Shown here in pieces: positions 1-7,997 of a DNA stretch of 35,095 bases. The notes under the pieces were generated by a model. That model made no database searches. It saw nothing but the letters and a program-made list of their open reading frames with translations, and was not told where the DNA came from. The number at the start of each line of letters is the position of its first letter. The stretch's first letter is position 1. The translations under genes were made by a program, and so were the position numbers. Source of the DNA: an uncultured Candidatus Marinamargulisbacteria bacterium (lineage in GTDB: Bacteria; Margulisbacteria; Riflemargulisbacteria; GWF2-35-9); NCBI GenBank assembly GCA_903910705.1, contig CAIWAN010000002.1:1-35095 (forward strand), in the 5' to 3' direction.

Positions 1-14
1 CCGTATTGTTAGGG

Positions 15-53
15 GGTGCTTGAGAGATTTCGTTAGATCTCGGACATAGCACC
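15..53. other. Two-tier hairpin upstream of aspS
   Basis: Complementary arms GGTGCT (15-20) and AGCACC (48-53) enclose a second pair GAGAT (24-28) and ATCTC (37-41). No run of T follows on either strand, so it is not a clear intrinsic terminator. It could be the 3' end structure of a gene left of the window or a leader structure. Confidence 0.35.
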
Positions 54-127
54 AATTCCTGTCAATATGTTGCACACGATGTGGGTATATCCGCCAATTT
101 TTACTTTTCTTTTTTTGCCCCTGCCGA

Positions 128-133
128 TATACT
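128..133 (+). promoter_or_regulatory. Possible -10 box of aspS, giving a leaderless mRNA
   Basis: TATACT lies 13 to 8 bases before the chosen aspS ATG at 141. There is no Shine-Dalgarno sequence in between and no convincing -35 box (a T-rich tract occupies that place). If it is used, transcription would begin at or very near the start codon. Confidence 0.3.
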
Positions 134-140
134 ACGTTCC

Positions 141-1934
141 ATGATCAAACGTTCAATTCCTTGCGGTCAAATCCGCGCTGCTCATATCGGTCAGACGGTT
201 TCTTTAAATGGATGGGTGCATCGTCGCCGCGACCATGGGGCGGTTATTTTTATTGATCTTCGTGATCGTTCAGGTATCGTTCAGGTGACCATCGATGCGT
301 CAAGATCAAGTGAAGCCGTTCACAATTTGGGCGAAACCGTACGAAGCGAGTTTGTTCTAGGGCTTAGGGGGACAGTCATCGCCCGTTCGTCCGATACGGT
401 TAATCCCAAGATGGATACCGGCGAGATCGAGATCGAATGCCATGAACTTGAGATCCTCAATACCTCCAAAACCCCCGTGTTCAGTGTGGCTGACGATGAA
501 GAAGTCGACGAATCCCTTAAATTAAAATATCGATACCTTGATCTTCGCAAAAAGAGTCATCTCGATAAGTTCATTCTTCGTCATAAGATCGTTCAGGCTG
601 CCCGTAATTATCTCGACAAAGAAGAGTTCCTTGATGTCGAGACCCCTATCCTTAATAAAAGTACGCCAGAGGGCGCCCGCGACTACCTTGTGCCAAGTCG
701 GGTCAACCCAGGGCATTTCTTTGCGCTGCCTCAGTCCCCTCAGCTGTTTAAGCAGATATTGATGTCGGCTGGGTTCGAGCGTTATTACCAGATCGCCAAG
801 TGTTTTAGGGACGAAGACCTTCGTGCCGATCGTCAACCAGAGTTTACCCAGATCGATATTGAAATGTCGTTTGTGGATGAAGACGATGTCATGGCGATTA
901 CCGAGGGCGTCCTACGCGAATCGTTCTCGACCATTGGTGTTGAGTTGCCTAAGCCTATCCCGCGTATGACGTGGGCCGAGGCTATGTCTCGATTTGGCTC
1001 AGATAAACCCGATCTGCGTTTTGACCTCGAATTAGTCGATATAACCGATCTTTGTAAAAATATTGAGTTTAAGGTTTTTAATGACGTGGCTAACTCTGGT
1101 GGCATGATTAAAGGACTTAATATTAAAAACGGCTTTACCCTTAGCCGCAAGAATCTCGATGATCTGGTCGAGTTCTCTCGTAAGCACGGGGCAAAGGGCA
1201 TGGCGTGGATCACCATTAAAGAAGATTCGCCCGCCAACATTGATCAATACGAGTATTCGTCCCCCATCGTCAAGTTTTTCAAGCCTGCGGAGCTTCGTAC
1301 CCTCATGGAACGCTTTAACGCGGTTCCTGGCGATGTCTTGGTGTTTATCGCGGATAAGCCGGCCGTAGCCTATGATGTGACGGGGCGATTGCGTCTCGAG
1401 ATCGCGAAAGTGTTAGCTCTAAAGCCAAAAGCCCCCTATATGTTTACATGGGTGACCGATTTTCCGATGTTCGAAAAAGGCCAAGAGGGGATCACCGCTC
1501 TGCATCATCCGTTTACGATGCCGCATATCAACAATATCGACGATTTGGATAATGATCCCTTGGCGATCAATTCTCGGGCCTATGACATTATTTTAAATGG
1601 CGTAGAACTTGGCGGTGGCAGCATCCGCATCCATCGCTCTGACCTGCAAATGAAAATATTGAATCTGCTCAATATCGATGCCGAATCGGCAAACGAAAAG
1701 TTTGGCTTCCTTTTACAGGCCCTCGAATTCGGAACCCCGCCGCATGGCGGCTTAGCCTTGGGGCTCGATCGCTTGGTGATGATGATGACAGGGTCTGATT
1801 CTATCCGGGATGTGATCGCTTTCCCCAAAACGCAGAGTGCCACTTGCCCCTTAACCAACGCCCCTGGTGCGGTTTCCTTGGCTCAACTCAAAGAGCTTGG
1901 TCTTCGGATCAAAACAGCCGTCGCCGAAGACTAG
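141..1934 (+). CDS. aspS: Aspartyl-tRNA synthetase, probably non-discriminating
   Basis: Class II aminoacyl-tRNA synthetase charging tRNA-Asp with aspartate (cytoplasm). The 597 residues match the usual bacterial length of about 590. Seen: an N-terminal OB-fold anticodon-binding domain with [10 protein letters not shown] (about 24-33), the class II catalytic core with [18 protein letters not shown] (motif 2) and [11 protein letters not shown] (motif 3), and between them the bacterial GAD insertion. The ORF is open from a GTG at 81, but ATG 141 gives the canonical MIKRS...GQIR start, and the extra 20 residues have no counterpart in the family. Residue 32 is His in the RRRDHG motif, where discriminating enzymes such as that of E. 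coli have Leu (RRRDLG). His here is the signature of non-discriminating AspRS, which also make Asp-tRNA-Asn for the GatCAB amidotransferase. No GatCAB or AsnRS gene is in the window, so that inference is untested. Confidence 0.96.
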   Translation: MIKRSIPCGQIRAAHIGQTVSLNGWVHRRRDHGAVIFIDLRDRSGIVQVTIDASRSSEAVHNLGETVRSEFVLGLRGTVIARSSDTVNPKMDTGEIEIECHELEILNTSKTPVFSVADDEEVDESLKLKYRYLDLRKKSHLDKFILRHKIVQAARNYLDKEEFLDVETPILNKSTPEGARDYLVPSRVNPGHFFALPQSPQLFKQILMSAGFERYYQIAKCFRDEDLRADRQPEFTQIDIEMSFVDEDDVMAITEGVLRESFSTIGVELPKPIPRMTWAEAMSRFGSDKPDLRFDLELVDITDLCKNIEFKVFNDVANSGGMIKGLNIKNGFTLSRKNLDDLVEFSRKHGAKGMAWITIKEDSPANIDQYEYSSPIVKFFKPAELRTLMERFNAVPGDVLVFIADKPAVAYDVTGRLRLEIAKVLALKPKAPYMFTWVTDFPMFEKGQEGITALHHPFTMPHINNIDDLDNDPLAINSRAYDIILNGVELGGGSIRIHRSDLQMKILNLLNIDAESANEKFGFLLQALEFGTPPHGGLALGLDRLVMMMTGSDSIRDVIAFPKTQSATCPLTNAPGAVSLAQLKELGLRIKTAVAED

Positions 1935-1954
1935 CTTAGCCTTCCGCGAGGGGG

Positions 1955-2085
1955 CACTGAGCGTCGTGTGGTCACTGAGCGTTGTGTGGTCACTGAGCGT
2001 TGTGTGGTCACTGAGCGTTGTGTGGTCACTGAGCGTTGTGTGGTCACTGAGCGTTGTGTGGTCACTGAGCGAAGTCGAAGTGACC
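1955..2085. repeat. 18-bp tandem repeat (six units) ending in a palindrome
   Basis: Six head-to-tail copies of CACTGAGCGTTGTGTGGT run from 1955 to 2062. The first copy has C for T at one place and the other five are identical. The array then changes into CACTGAGCGAAGTCGAAGTG, so that GGTCACT (2060-2066) and AGTGACC (2079-2085) form a hairpin. The 11 bases shared by unit and palindrome suggest the array grew from one half of the palindrome. The 18-base period keeps reading frames open on both strands (Ser/Val/Trp-rich or Thr/Asp/His-rich repeats), but these are not convincing proteins. The array occupies part of the 383-base gap between aspS and the glycogen operon. The rest of the gap (2086-2317) has only a promoter-like -10 box and the ribosome-binding site of the next gene. 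Confidence 0.93.
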
Positions 2086-2189
2086 CGCTTGAGGCAGAAT
2101 TTCCCCAACCTTATGTCCGCGGAATATTTTATAAAACCCTTATGTTGGCTGCCTTGCGTATACCTTCGATTAATGAATATCGATAAAGT

Positions 2190-2231
2190 GGACACAACTC
2201 GGACACATATTCTAAAAAATAATTGTATAAT
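2190..2231 (+). promoter_or_regulatory. Putative promoter of the glycogen operon with a repeated heptamer
   Basis: A perfect TATAAT lies at 2226-2231. The -35 region has no good TTGACA, but the heptamer GGACACA occurs twice (2190-2196 and 2201-2207), 11 bases apart, about one helical turn. This spacing just upstream of a -10 box with a weak -35 is what an activator site would look like. The activator idea is inference. Confidence 0.45.
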
Positions 2232-2317
2232 GGACTAAATAAAGACATTTTAGCTTGTGCGCGGCCACAAAGAGGACTTATAATGCAAAGACATGTGAAT
2301 GAGAGGAGACATAAACG

Positions 2318-2608
2318 ATGCCAAAAGTAGCAAGCAAGAAAAAAGTAGTCCTAAAACACAAGGTTCAATTTAAGTTTTTTTCACCCGAGTCGAGCTCGGT
2401 TATTTTAACCGGCGCTTTCAATAAGTGGAACCCTGTTAAAAGGGTCATGAAGCAAAACGAAAAGGGTGAGTTCACCACGCGGGTTATTCTGCCAGAAGGC
2501 GAGCATCCTTATAAGTATATTGTTGACGGAACGTGGATCAATGATCCGGGGGCCAAAAAATTTGCCGACAACGGCATGGGTGGCACGAACAGCGTTCGAG
2601 TCGTCTAA
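2318..2608 (+). CDS. Stand-alone glycogen-binding (CBM48/AMPK-beta-like) protein
   Basis: A 96-residue protein that is almost entirely one carbohydrate-binding fold of the CBM48/isoamylase N-terminal/AMPK beta type. Seen: a basic N-terminus (MPKVASKKK), then VILTGAFNKWNPVKRVM and GEHPYKYIVDGTWINDPGA, the typical GxFNxW and YKYxVDG signatures whose aromatic residues contact alpha-glucan. There is no catalytic domain, signal peptide or membrane segment. A good ribosome-binding site (GAGAGGAGA) precedes ATG 2318. It is the first gene of the operon with the DUF4912 protein, GH57 branching enzyme and glycogen synthase, so it probably targets or regulates enzymes at the glycogen surface. The domain is clear; the role is inferred from its neighbours. 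Confidence 0.88.
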   Translation: MPKVASKKKVVLKHKVQFKFFSPESSSVILTGAFNKWNPVKRVMKQNEKGEFTTRVILPEGEHPYKYIVDGTWINDPGAKKFADNGMGGTNSVRVV

Positions 2609-2623
2609 GAAAGGGATATTACC

Positions 2624-3769
2624 ATGATCGACCAACAGCAAGATTTAGTGAAGTTAACGAAGCATGAACTTCTTCAGATCGCTACGGATTTGGATGTCAA
2701 GTATCGCACTCGTATGGGTAAGCCCGAACTGGTGGGGTCTATCCTTGAAGTGATCGCCGAGAAACGTTGCGAGATCTGCCCTGATTCAGAAAGCATCCTC
2801 AGTGCTCAACTTGATCAAGACAAAACCGAAACCGAATTGATGGCGGCTGCAAAAGAAGCCATGGAAGCCAGTAAGTTCTCGCCGATTGAGCCGCCGGTTG
2901 TTGCTTATCGCGAGCCTTCTCCTGTGCCTTTGGGTGCGAAAGTCCTTGAGGATCATCATTATTTGCCCGAGGGATATGGCGACAACCTTATCGTCATGAT
3001 GGTTATTGATCCTGTGAGCACTTATGCCTACTGGGAAGTAACCGATTGGAAGCGCGATGAGGTGCTTCGTCAAGCAGGCGCAGAAGGTCAGACCTATGAT
3101 GTGGTTGTCCGTCTTTATGATGTGACGGATGTCAAGTTTAATGGCAGTAATGCGTGGTCTACCAAAGAGTTCGTTGTCAATTTCGCGATGAATTGGTATT
3201 TCCCCGTTGCGGCGAATCGCAGTTATTGTATGGACGTGGGGCTTCGTCTGGGTGACAAGCGATTTCTTTTTATCGCCCGCTCGAATGTGGTCAGTACGCC
3301 CCGTGAGAGTGTCAGCGATTTCTATGATGAAGAATGGATGATGATCGATTTCAATAAAAACCGTGATCTTTACAATGAACTTTATCGTTTATCGGGCGGT
3401 CATGTTATTCGACAGTACCAACTTAATTCGTCTTTTGTGACCGAAAGAGGGCGTGAAGAGATCAATCTTCAGATCCCGATCCAGTCCTTAAGCTCAGAAA
3501 CCCTTTCAAGCAATATGGGCCAAAAAGTTGAGTCCAAGAAAGATTTTTGGTTGTGGGTGGATACCGAATTGATCGTTTATGGTCAAACCAAGGCGGATGC
3601 CAAAGCGTTAACCATTAATGGTGAGAAGGTTCAGTTAGACAAAGAAGGTCGATTCCGTTTGCATATGGCATTACCAAATGGGCGTTTCCCCTTCCATGTG
3701 AAGGCTGTTTCGTCGGATAGTTCGATGAGCGAAGAGATCACACCGGTGGTCAATCGCTGGATCGAATAG
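2624..3769 (+). CDS. DUF4912 protein of the glycogen operon
   Basis: A 381-residue soluble protein. Residues about 7-50 (LTKHELLQIATDLDVKY...) resemble a SAP/Rho-N-like helical domain. The stretch from about 110 to 250 (LPEGYGDNLIVMMVIDP, TYAYWEVT, VRLYDVTD, RFLFIARSN) is the DUF4912 domain. The C-terminal 90 residues (KKDFWLWVDTELIVYG...) look like a further beta-sandwich ending in MSEEITPVVNRWIE. Family members are known mainly as neighbours of GH57 branching enzymes and glycogen synthases, as here; their biochemical function is not established. An AGAAAGGG ribosome-binding site precedes ATG 2624, 15 bases after the CBM48 stop, and GH57 follows 20 bases downstream, so all four genes are probably one transcript. 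An accessory role in alpha-glucan binding is plausible but unproven. Confidence 0.85.
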   Translation: MIDQQQDLVKLTKHELLQIATDLDVKYRTRMGKPELVGSILEVIAEKRCEICPDSESILSAQLDQDKTETELMAAAKEAMEASKFSPIEPPVVAYREPSPVPLGAKVLEDHHYLPEGYGDNLIVMMVIDPVSTYAYWEVTDWKRDEVLRQAGAEGQTYDVVVRLYDVTDVKFNGSNAWSTKEFVVNFAMNWYFPVAANRSYCMDVGLRLGDKRFLFIARSNVVSTPRESVSDFYDEEWMMIDFNKNRDLYNELYRLSGGHVIRQYQLNSSFVTERGREEINLQIPIQSLSSETLSSNMGQKVESKKDFWLWVDTELIVYGQTKADAKALTINGEKVQLDKEGRFRLHMALPNGRFPFHVKAVSSDSSMSEEITPVVNRWIE

Positions 3770-3789
3770 TCCACTAGAAAGGAATAATC

Positions 3790-5400
3790 ATGGAAAAAGG
3801 CTATTTATCAATGGTATTGCATGCCCATTTGCCGTTTGTTCGACATCCGGAATATGAGCATTTTCTCGAAGAAGATTGGTTTTATGAAGCGATCACTGAG
3901 ACCTATATTCCGCTTCTCAATGTATTCGAAGGGCTCGTGAACGATGGGGTCGATTTCAGGATCACCATGTCGATCACTCCACCCTTGGCTGCGATGTTTT
4001 CTGACGAATTGCTTCAAAATCGCTATGTTCGGCATATCGAGCAGCTCATTGAGTTGAGCGCAAAGGAGATCGATCGTACCCGATACCTCCCCGAATTTCA
4101 TGAAACCGCGAAGATGTATCATCAACGCTTTATGCAATGCCGATATGCGTTCGTGGATCGTTATCACAAGAATCTCATCAATGGATTCAAAAAGTTCCAA
4201 GATATGGGCAAACTTGAAGTGATCACCTGTACCGCAACCCACGGCTTTTTGCCGTTGATGGAAAACCGTCGTGAAGCGGTTCATGCCCAAGTTCAGATGG
4301 CTGCCCGTGATTACGAGCGTCACTTCGGGCGTGGCCCCCGTGGGATTTGGTTAGCCGAGTGTGGCTTTAACCCTGGCGACGATGCCGAGCTGAAGAAGGC
4401 AGGGATTAAGTTTTTCTTCGTCGATTCTCATGGCGTGTTGCATGGTCATCCTCGTCCAAAATATGGCGTATTTGCACCGGTTTATACCAAGAGTGGTGTT
4501 GCCGCCTTCGGTCGAGACATCGAGTCGTCTAAATCGGTTTGGAGTTCTGAAGAAGGCTATCCCGGTGACTACCGATACCGTGATTTTTATCGTGATATTG
4601 GGTTTGATCTTGATATGGACTATATCAAAGACTACATTCACCCCGATGGCATTCGTAAGCATACAGGGATTAAGTATTTTCGCATCACCGGTAAAGGCAC
4701 CGATAGTAAGGTTCCCTACAATCATCATGAAGCAGCGGAAGTAGCGGCCTCTCATGCAGGGAACTTTTTGTTCAATCGCGTCAAGCAAGTCGAATATCTA
4801 GCCGAGGTGATGGGGGGTAAGAAACCCATTATTGTGTCGCCTTATGATGCAGAGCTTTATGGTCACTGGTGGTTTGAAGGCCCGATCTTTATTGATTTTC
4901 TGCTTCGAAAAATGTTCTACGATCAGGATGTGGTTCGCACGATCACGCCGTATGAGTATCTCTTAGAGAATCCGACCAATCAAGTGGTCACCCCCTCGAT
5001 GTCGAGTTGGGGGAACAAAGGCTATAACGAGGTTTGGCTTGAGGGGAGCAATGATTGGATCTACCGTCATCTTCACAAAATGTCCGAACGAATGACCGAA
5101 TTAGCCAATCAATTTCCCGCTTCGGATGGGGTACTAAGTAGAGCCTTGAACCAAGCCGCCCGGGAGTTGTTGCTGGCCCAGAGTTCAGATTGGGCGTTCA
5201 TTATGAAAACGGGCACGATGGTCGAGTATGCGGTTCGTCGCACAAAGAGTCATGTCAACCGGTTTAATCAGCTTTACGATATGATAAAATCCGCAACCAT
5301 TGATGAAGCCGTTGTCAGAGAGCTAGAGTCAAAAGATAATATCTTCCCTGGGGTCGATTATACTTTGTATAAAACCTCCAATTTGACGGGAACGCATTAA
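3790..5400 (+). CDS. GH57 1,4-alpha-glucan branching enzyme
   Basis: Glycoside hydrolase family 57 enzyme that should cut alpha-1,4 glucan and re-attach the piece as an alpha-1,6 branch (EC 2.4.1.18). The 536 residues match GH57 branching enzymes. Seen: N-terminal VLHAHLPFVRHPEYE (family motif 1), WLAECGFNPGD with the nucleophile Glu190, and SPYDAELYGHWWFEGP with the acid/base Asp353. These positions agree closely with the characterised archaeal GH57 branching enzyme TK1436 (Glu183, Asp354, from memory). The C-terminal SSWGNKGYNEVWLEGSNDW and the helical bundle with AQSSDWAFIMKTGTM are typical of branching enzymes rather than amylopullulanases. GlgA begins 18 bases downstream. With DUF4912 and CBM48 upstream, this operon covers synthesis and branching of glycogen; no GlgC or GlgP is in the window. 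Confidence 0.94.
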   Translation: MEKGYLSMVLHAHLPFVRHPEYEHFLEEDWFYEAITETYIPLLNVFEGLVNDGVDFRITMSITPPLAAMFSDELLQNRYVRHIEQLIELSAKEIDRTRYLPEFHETAKMYHQRFMQCRYAFVDRYHKNLINGFKKFQDMGKLEVITCTATHGFLPLMENRREAVHAQVQMAARDYERHFGRGPRGIWLAECGFNPGDDAELKKAGIKFFFVDSHGVLHGHPRPKYGVFAPVYTKSGVAAFGRDIESSKSVWSSEEGYPGDYRYRDFYRDIGFDLDMDYIKDYIHPDGIRKHTGIKYFRITGKGTDSKVPYNHHEAAEVAASHAGNFLFNRVKQVEYLAEVMGGKKPIIVSPYDAELYGHWWFEGPIFIDFLLRKMFYDQDVVRTITPYEYLLENPTNQVVTPSMSSWGNKGYNEVWLEGSNDWIYRHLHKMSERMTELANQFPASDGVLSRALNQAARELLLAQSSDWAFIMKTGTMVEYAVRRTKSHVNRFNQLYDMIKSATIDEAVVRELESKDNIFPGVDYTLYKTSNLTGTH

Positions 5401-5418
5401 GCGGAAAGGGCCAACAGC

Positions 5419-6792
5419 ATGAAAATCTTATTCGTTTCATCAGAAGTTTTCCCATTTTCAAAAACCGGAGGACTGGCCGATGTGGCGGGTGCGCTCCCTG
5501 CTGAGCTGACTAAGTTGGGTCACGAGGTCAAGGTGGTGACGCCGCGATATAAAGGTTTGCCGAGCGAAGCGACGCTGCCAAACTCTAAAACCAAGGTTTA
5601 TTTCATTGAAAATGATGACCTTTATGCTCGTGACGGGCTGTATCAACAGGCGGGTGTGGACTATGAGGATAATGCGCAACGCTTTATTTATTTTAGTCGT
5701 GCAACGCTTGAGTTATGTAAGCGGCTTGACTGGAAACCGGATGTTATTCATTGCAATGACTGGCAAACCGGACTCATTCCTGTCTACCTGAAGAGTATTT
5801 ATGCGACTGATCCTTTTTTCCATGGTATCCGTTCGATCTATACGATCCATAATCTCGCCTATCAAGGGGTGTTTCCCAAAGAAACGCTCGAATTGACGGG
5901 GCTTTCTTGGGATTATTTCACCATGGATAGGGTGGAGTTTTGGGGAAAATTAAACTTTATGAAAAGCGGGCTCGTCTTTGCCGATATGATCACGACGGTT
6001 TCAGAGCAATATAGTCGCGAGATCCAGACCGAAGAATATGGATGTGGCCTAGAAGGTGTGCTTCAAGGGCGTCATCATGATCTCTTTGGTATCATCAACG
6101 GTGTTGATTATAAAGTGTTCAGCCCCGATAAAGATCCGATGATCGCGAAGCCCTACACCCTTAAAACGCTTGAAAAGAAAAATGATAATAAAAAGGCGTT
6201 GCTGAAGCAAGTCGGCTTGCCCACCAAGCGGGGGGCTGCCTTGATCGGGATGATATCTCGATTAGCCGATCAAAAAGGGTTTGATCTCGTTGCCGAAATG
6301 ATCGAGGCGCTGATGGTTCAAAATGTTCAATTGGTGATCTTGGGAACCGGTGATCCGAAATATCATACGCTTCTCCAAGCGTTGGAAGTCAAATATCCCA
6401 AACAGTTGAAGGCCGTTTTAGCCTTTGATGCCAAGCTCGCGCAACAGATCTATGCCGGGTCAGACTTTTTCTTAATGCCCAGCCAGTATGAGCCGTGTGG
6501 GTTGGGGCAATTGATCAGCTTGAAGTACGGGACGATCCCTATCGTTCGTGAAACGGGTGGATTAGCCGATACGATCACCGATTTTGATCTGGCCAAAGAT
6601 TTTGAACACGAGTTGGGCAATGGGTTTGTCTTCCTCGACTACTCGGCTCAAGAGCTGCTAAGAACGATCCTTCGCGCGTTGGTTGTCTACAAAGACGAAA
6701 AGGCGTGGAGCAAGATCCGTCATAACGCCATGCGCTGTGATTTCTCATGGAAAGCCTCTGCCAAAAAATACGAGGCACTGTATAGAAAATAA
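5419..6792 (+). CDS. glgA: Glycogen synthase (GT5, ADP-glucose type)
   Basis: Retaining GT-B glycosyltransferase of family GT5 that elongates alpha-1,4 glucan from ADP-glucose (EC 2.4.1.21). The 457 residues are slightly shorter than E. coli GlgA. Seen: KTGGLADVAGALP at about 15-27 (the ADP-glucose-binding KxGGL motif), HCNDWQTGLIP, IYTIHNLAYQGVF and NGVDYKVFSPD in the N-domain; in the C-domain MISRLADQKGFDL and PSQYEPCGLGQL followed by RETGGLADT, the acceptor/donor loop with its conserved Glu. It is the last gene of the CBM48-DUF4912-GH57-glgA operon, with a strong hairpin-U terminator directly after the stop. Confidence 0.96.
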   Translation: MKILFVSSEVFPFSKTGGLADVAGALPAELTKLGHEVKVVTPRYKGLPSEATLPNSKTKVYFIENDDLYARDGLYQQAGVDYEDNAQRFIYFSRATLELCKRLDWKPDVIHCNDWQTGLIPVYLKSIYATDPFFHGIRSIYTIHNLAYQGVFPKETLELTGLSWDYFTMDRVEFWGKLNFMKSGLVFADMITTVSEQYSREIQTEEYGCGLEGVLQGRHHDLFGIINGVDYKVFSPDKDPMIAKPYTLKTLEKKNDNKKALLKQVGLPTKRGAALIGMISRLADQKGFDLVAEMIEALMVQNVQLVILGTGDPKYHTLLQALEVKYPKQLKAVLAFDAKLAQQIYAGSDFFLMPSQYEPCGLGQLISLKYGTIPIVRETGGLADTITDFDLAKDFEHELGNGFVFLDYSAQELLRTILRALVVYKDEKAWSKIRHNAMRCDFSWKASAKKYEALYRK

Positions 6793-6795
6793 TAT

Positions 6796-6826
6796 AAAAG
6801 CCCCCTGGGGAAGGGGGCTTTTTTGT
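6796..6826 (+). terminator. Intrinsic terminator of the glycogen operon
   Basis: An AAAAGCCCCC arm and an AGGGGGCTTTT arm enclose a short loop and are followed by a T-rich tract (TTTTGTTTTTT) on the + strand. It begins three bases after the glgA stop. The A-rich 5' side means it could also end minus-strand transcripts arriving from 6899. Confidence 0.93.
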
Positions 6827-6833
6827 TTTTTAT

Positions 6834-6865
6834 GAAGGACGGTTTTGGGGGGAAAACCGTCCTTC
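6834..6865. other. Perfect 13-bp stem hairpin between terminator and small gene
   Basis: GAAGGACGGTTTT and its exact complement AAAACCGTCCTTC flank a loop of six G on the + strand. No T-run follows on the + strand; on the minus strand it is followed closely by the T-rich complement of the glgA terminator region. It may be part of a back-to-back terminator for convergent transcription. A second small inverted pair (CGTGATCT 6876-6883, AGATCACG 6901-6908) overlaps the end of the small gene. Confidence 0.7.
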
Positions 6866-6898
6866 GGATCAACTACGTGATCTGGGGGGGAAGAGGGG

Positions 6899-7114
6899 TT
6901 AGATCACGCAATTTCTAATGAGTGCACGGTTTTTCACGGGGATTACATCTTTATTATGGACATAATTCACATTGAAAAACTTCTTAGCAGGAAGGCCCTT
7001 TCTATCATTGACTGTGAAGTTGATCGCGTAGATCGTTTTTTGTGGCTTGCGCTTCTTTAATATAAGAATCGCTACGACGATCACAGTCACTGATATGGTT
7101 ACAAGAGCTAACAT
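6899..7114 (-). CDS. Small single-pass membrane protein, unknown
   Basis: A 71-residue protein I do not recognise. Seen: one hydrophobic segment at about residues 2-18 (MLALVTISVTVIVVAILIL), followed by a basic stretch KKRKPQK and a polar 45-residue tail containing AINFTVNDRKGLPAKKFF. The basic residues after the helix predict the tail in the cytoplasm. A very good ribosome-binding site (GGAGG, seven bases before ATG 7114) is the best evidence that it is real. It stands alone on the minus strand between the terminator of the glycogen operon and yebC, divergent from yebC. Two inverted repeats lie at and after its stop. No function can be given. Confidence 0.7.
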   Translation of the reverse strand: MLALVTISVTVIVVAILILKKRKPQKTIYAINFTVNDRKGLPAKKFFNVNYVHNKDVIPVKNRALIRNCVI

Positions 7115-7187
7115 GGTGTTCCACCTCCGCCTGCCTTATGTTAATCTATCGTACAGATTTTCGGATAATTACAGCGATATTTTGTGG

Positions 7188-7215
7188 TTTATATTTTTGC
7201 ATTCAATGTTAGAAT
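7188..7215 (+). promoter_or_regulatory. Candidate promoter of yebC operon
   Basis: TTTATA (7188-7193) and TAGAAT (7210-7215) are separated by 16 bases and lie 32 bases before the yebC ATG. The -35 is weak. It sits in the divergent gap shared with the small membrane gene. Confidence 0.35.
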
Positions 7216-7246
7216 AGAGACCATCATCCATAGGGAGGCGCATGGC

Positions 7247-7996
7247 ATGTCAGGACATAGTAAATGGAGTACGATCAAACGTAAAAAAGGTGCGGCAGAT
7301 TCAGCGAGGGGAAAAGTTTTCACCAAGGTAGCGCGAGAGATCATCATCGCGGCTCGACAAGGGGGAGGCGATCCCGCCGCAAATAGCCGACTTCGACTAG
7401 CCATCATTAAGGCTAAAGAAGTGAATATGCCGAATGATAATATCAAACGGGCCATCGAAAAAGCCGTTGGTGGCGGCGAGGGCAGTAATCTCGAAGAGGT
7501 TATGTATGAAGCCTATGCCCAAGCGGGTGTCGCGGTCATTATAGAGTGTATGACCGACAATAAAAATCGAACCCTTCCCGAAGTGCGAAATGTGGTCTCA
7601 AAACGAGGCGGGAACATGGCCGAAAAGGGCGCCGTGTCCTACTTATTCAATTCTCGGGGCCTCATTGTTTTCAACGGGCCAACGGAAGATCAGGTGATGG
7701 AAGTCGCGCTAGAGCATGATGTCGAGGATATCTGCGCCTCCGATGATGGCACCGTAGATGTGACGGTGGCGGTTGAGGGGTTTGAAACGCTAAAAGAAGC
7801 CTTTGATAAAGCAGGACTAAAGTATGATTCAGCCGAAGTGACCATGATCCCCTCCATGCAAATTCCCATCGAAGATAAAGAGGTTGCCGAGAAGATCCTT
7901 GCTATCACGGATGCCCTTGATGAATTGGATGATGTTCAGAACGTTTATCATAATGCCCAGTTCTCTGATGCTTTGTTGGATCAACTGAACGAATAA
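7247..7996 (+). CDS. yebC: YebC/PmpR/TACO1 family protein
   Basis: A 249-residue member of the YebC/TACO1 family. These were long annotated as transcriptional regulators (PmpR), and more recent work links the family to relief of ribosome stalling at polyproline. Seen: the family start SGHSKWSTIKRKKGAAD, then GKVFTKVAREIIIAARQGG, MPNDNIKRAIEKA, YEAYAQAGVAVIIE and the acidic C-terminal domain (LDELDDVQNVYHNA). The open frame continues upstream to 7184, but ATG 7247 has an AGGGAGG ribosome-binding site and gives the canonical MSGHSKW start. It is the first gene of a run of six genes joined by short gaps or overlaps. It lies two bases from the DUF1844 gene and just upstream of holA. Confidence 0.95.
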   Translation: MSGHSKWSTIKRKKGAADSARGKVFTKVAREIIIAARQGGGDPAANSRLRLAIIKAKEVNMPNDNIKRAIEKAVGGGEGSNLEEVMYEAYAQAGVAVIIECMTDNKNRTLPEVRNVVSKRGGNMAEKGAVSYLFNSRGLIVFNGPTEDQVMEVALEHDVEDICASDDGTVDVTVAVEGFETLKEAFDKAGLKYDSAEVTMIPSMQIPIEDKEVAEKILAITDALDELDDVQNVYHNAQFSDALLDQLNE

Positions 7997-7997
7997 A

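Noticed and set aside
320-1858. Antisense frames within aspS (for example 833-1240 and 522-836)
   Set aside because: They are shadows of a strongly conserved gene, with no ribosome-binding site or family features.
1955-2062. CRISPR array
   Set aside because: The units are contiguous with no variable spacers, so this is a plain tandem repeat.
2060-2085. Palindrome as an aspS terminator
   Set aside because: No T-run follows and the stem is only seven pairs; a repeat remnant explains it better.
1851-2238. Open frames of 72-123 codons on both strands across the 18-bp repeat
   Set aside because: The 18-base period keeps frames open by itself; the proteins are pure repeats with no start signal, and part overlaps aspS.
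3808-4788. Antisense frames of 145-171 codons inside the GH57 gene
   Set aside because: They lie wholly within a clear enzyme gene and have no recognisable domain.
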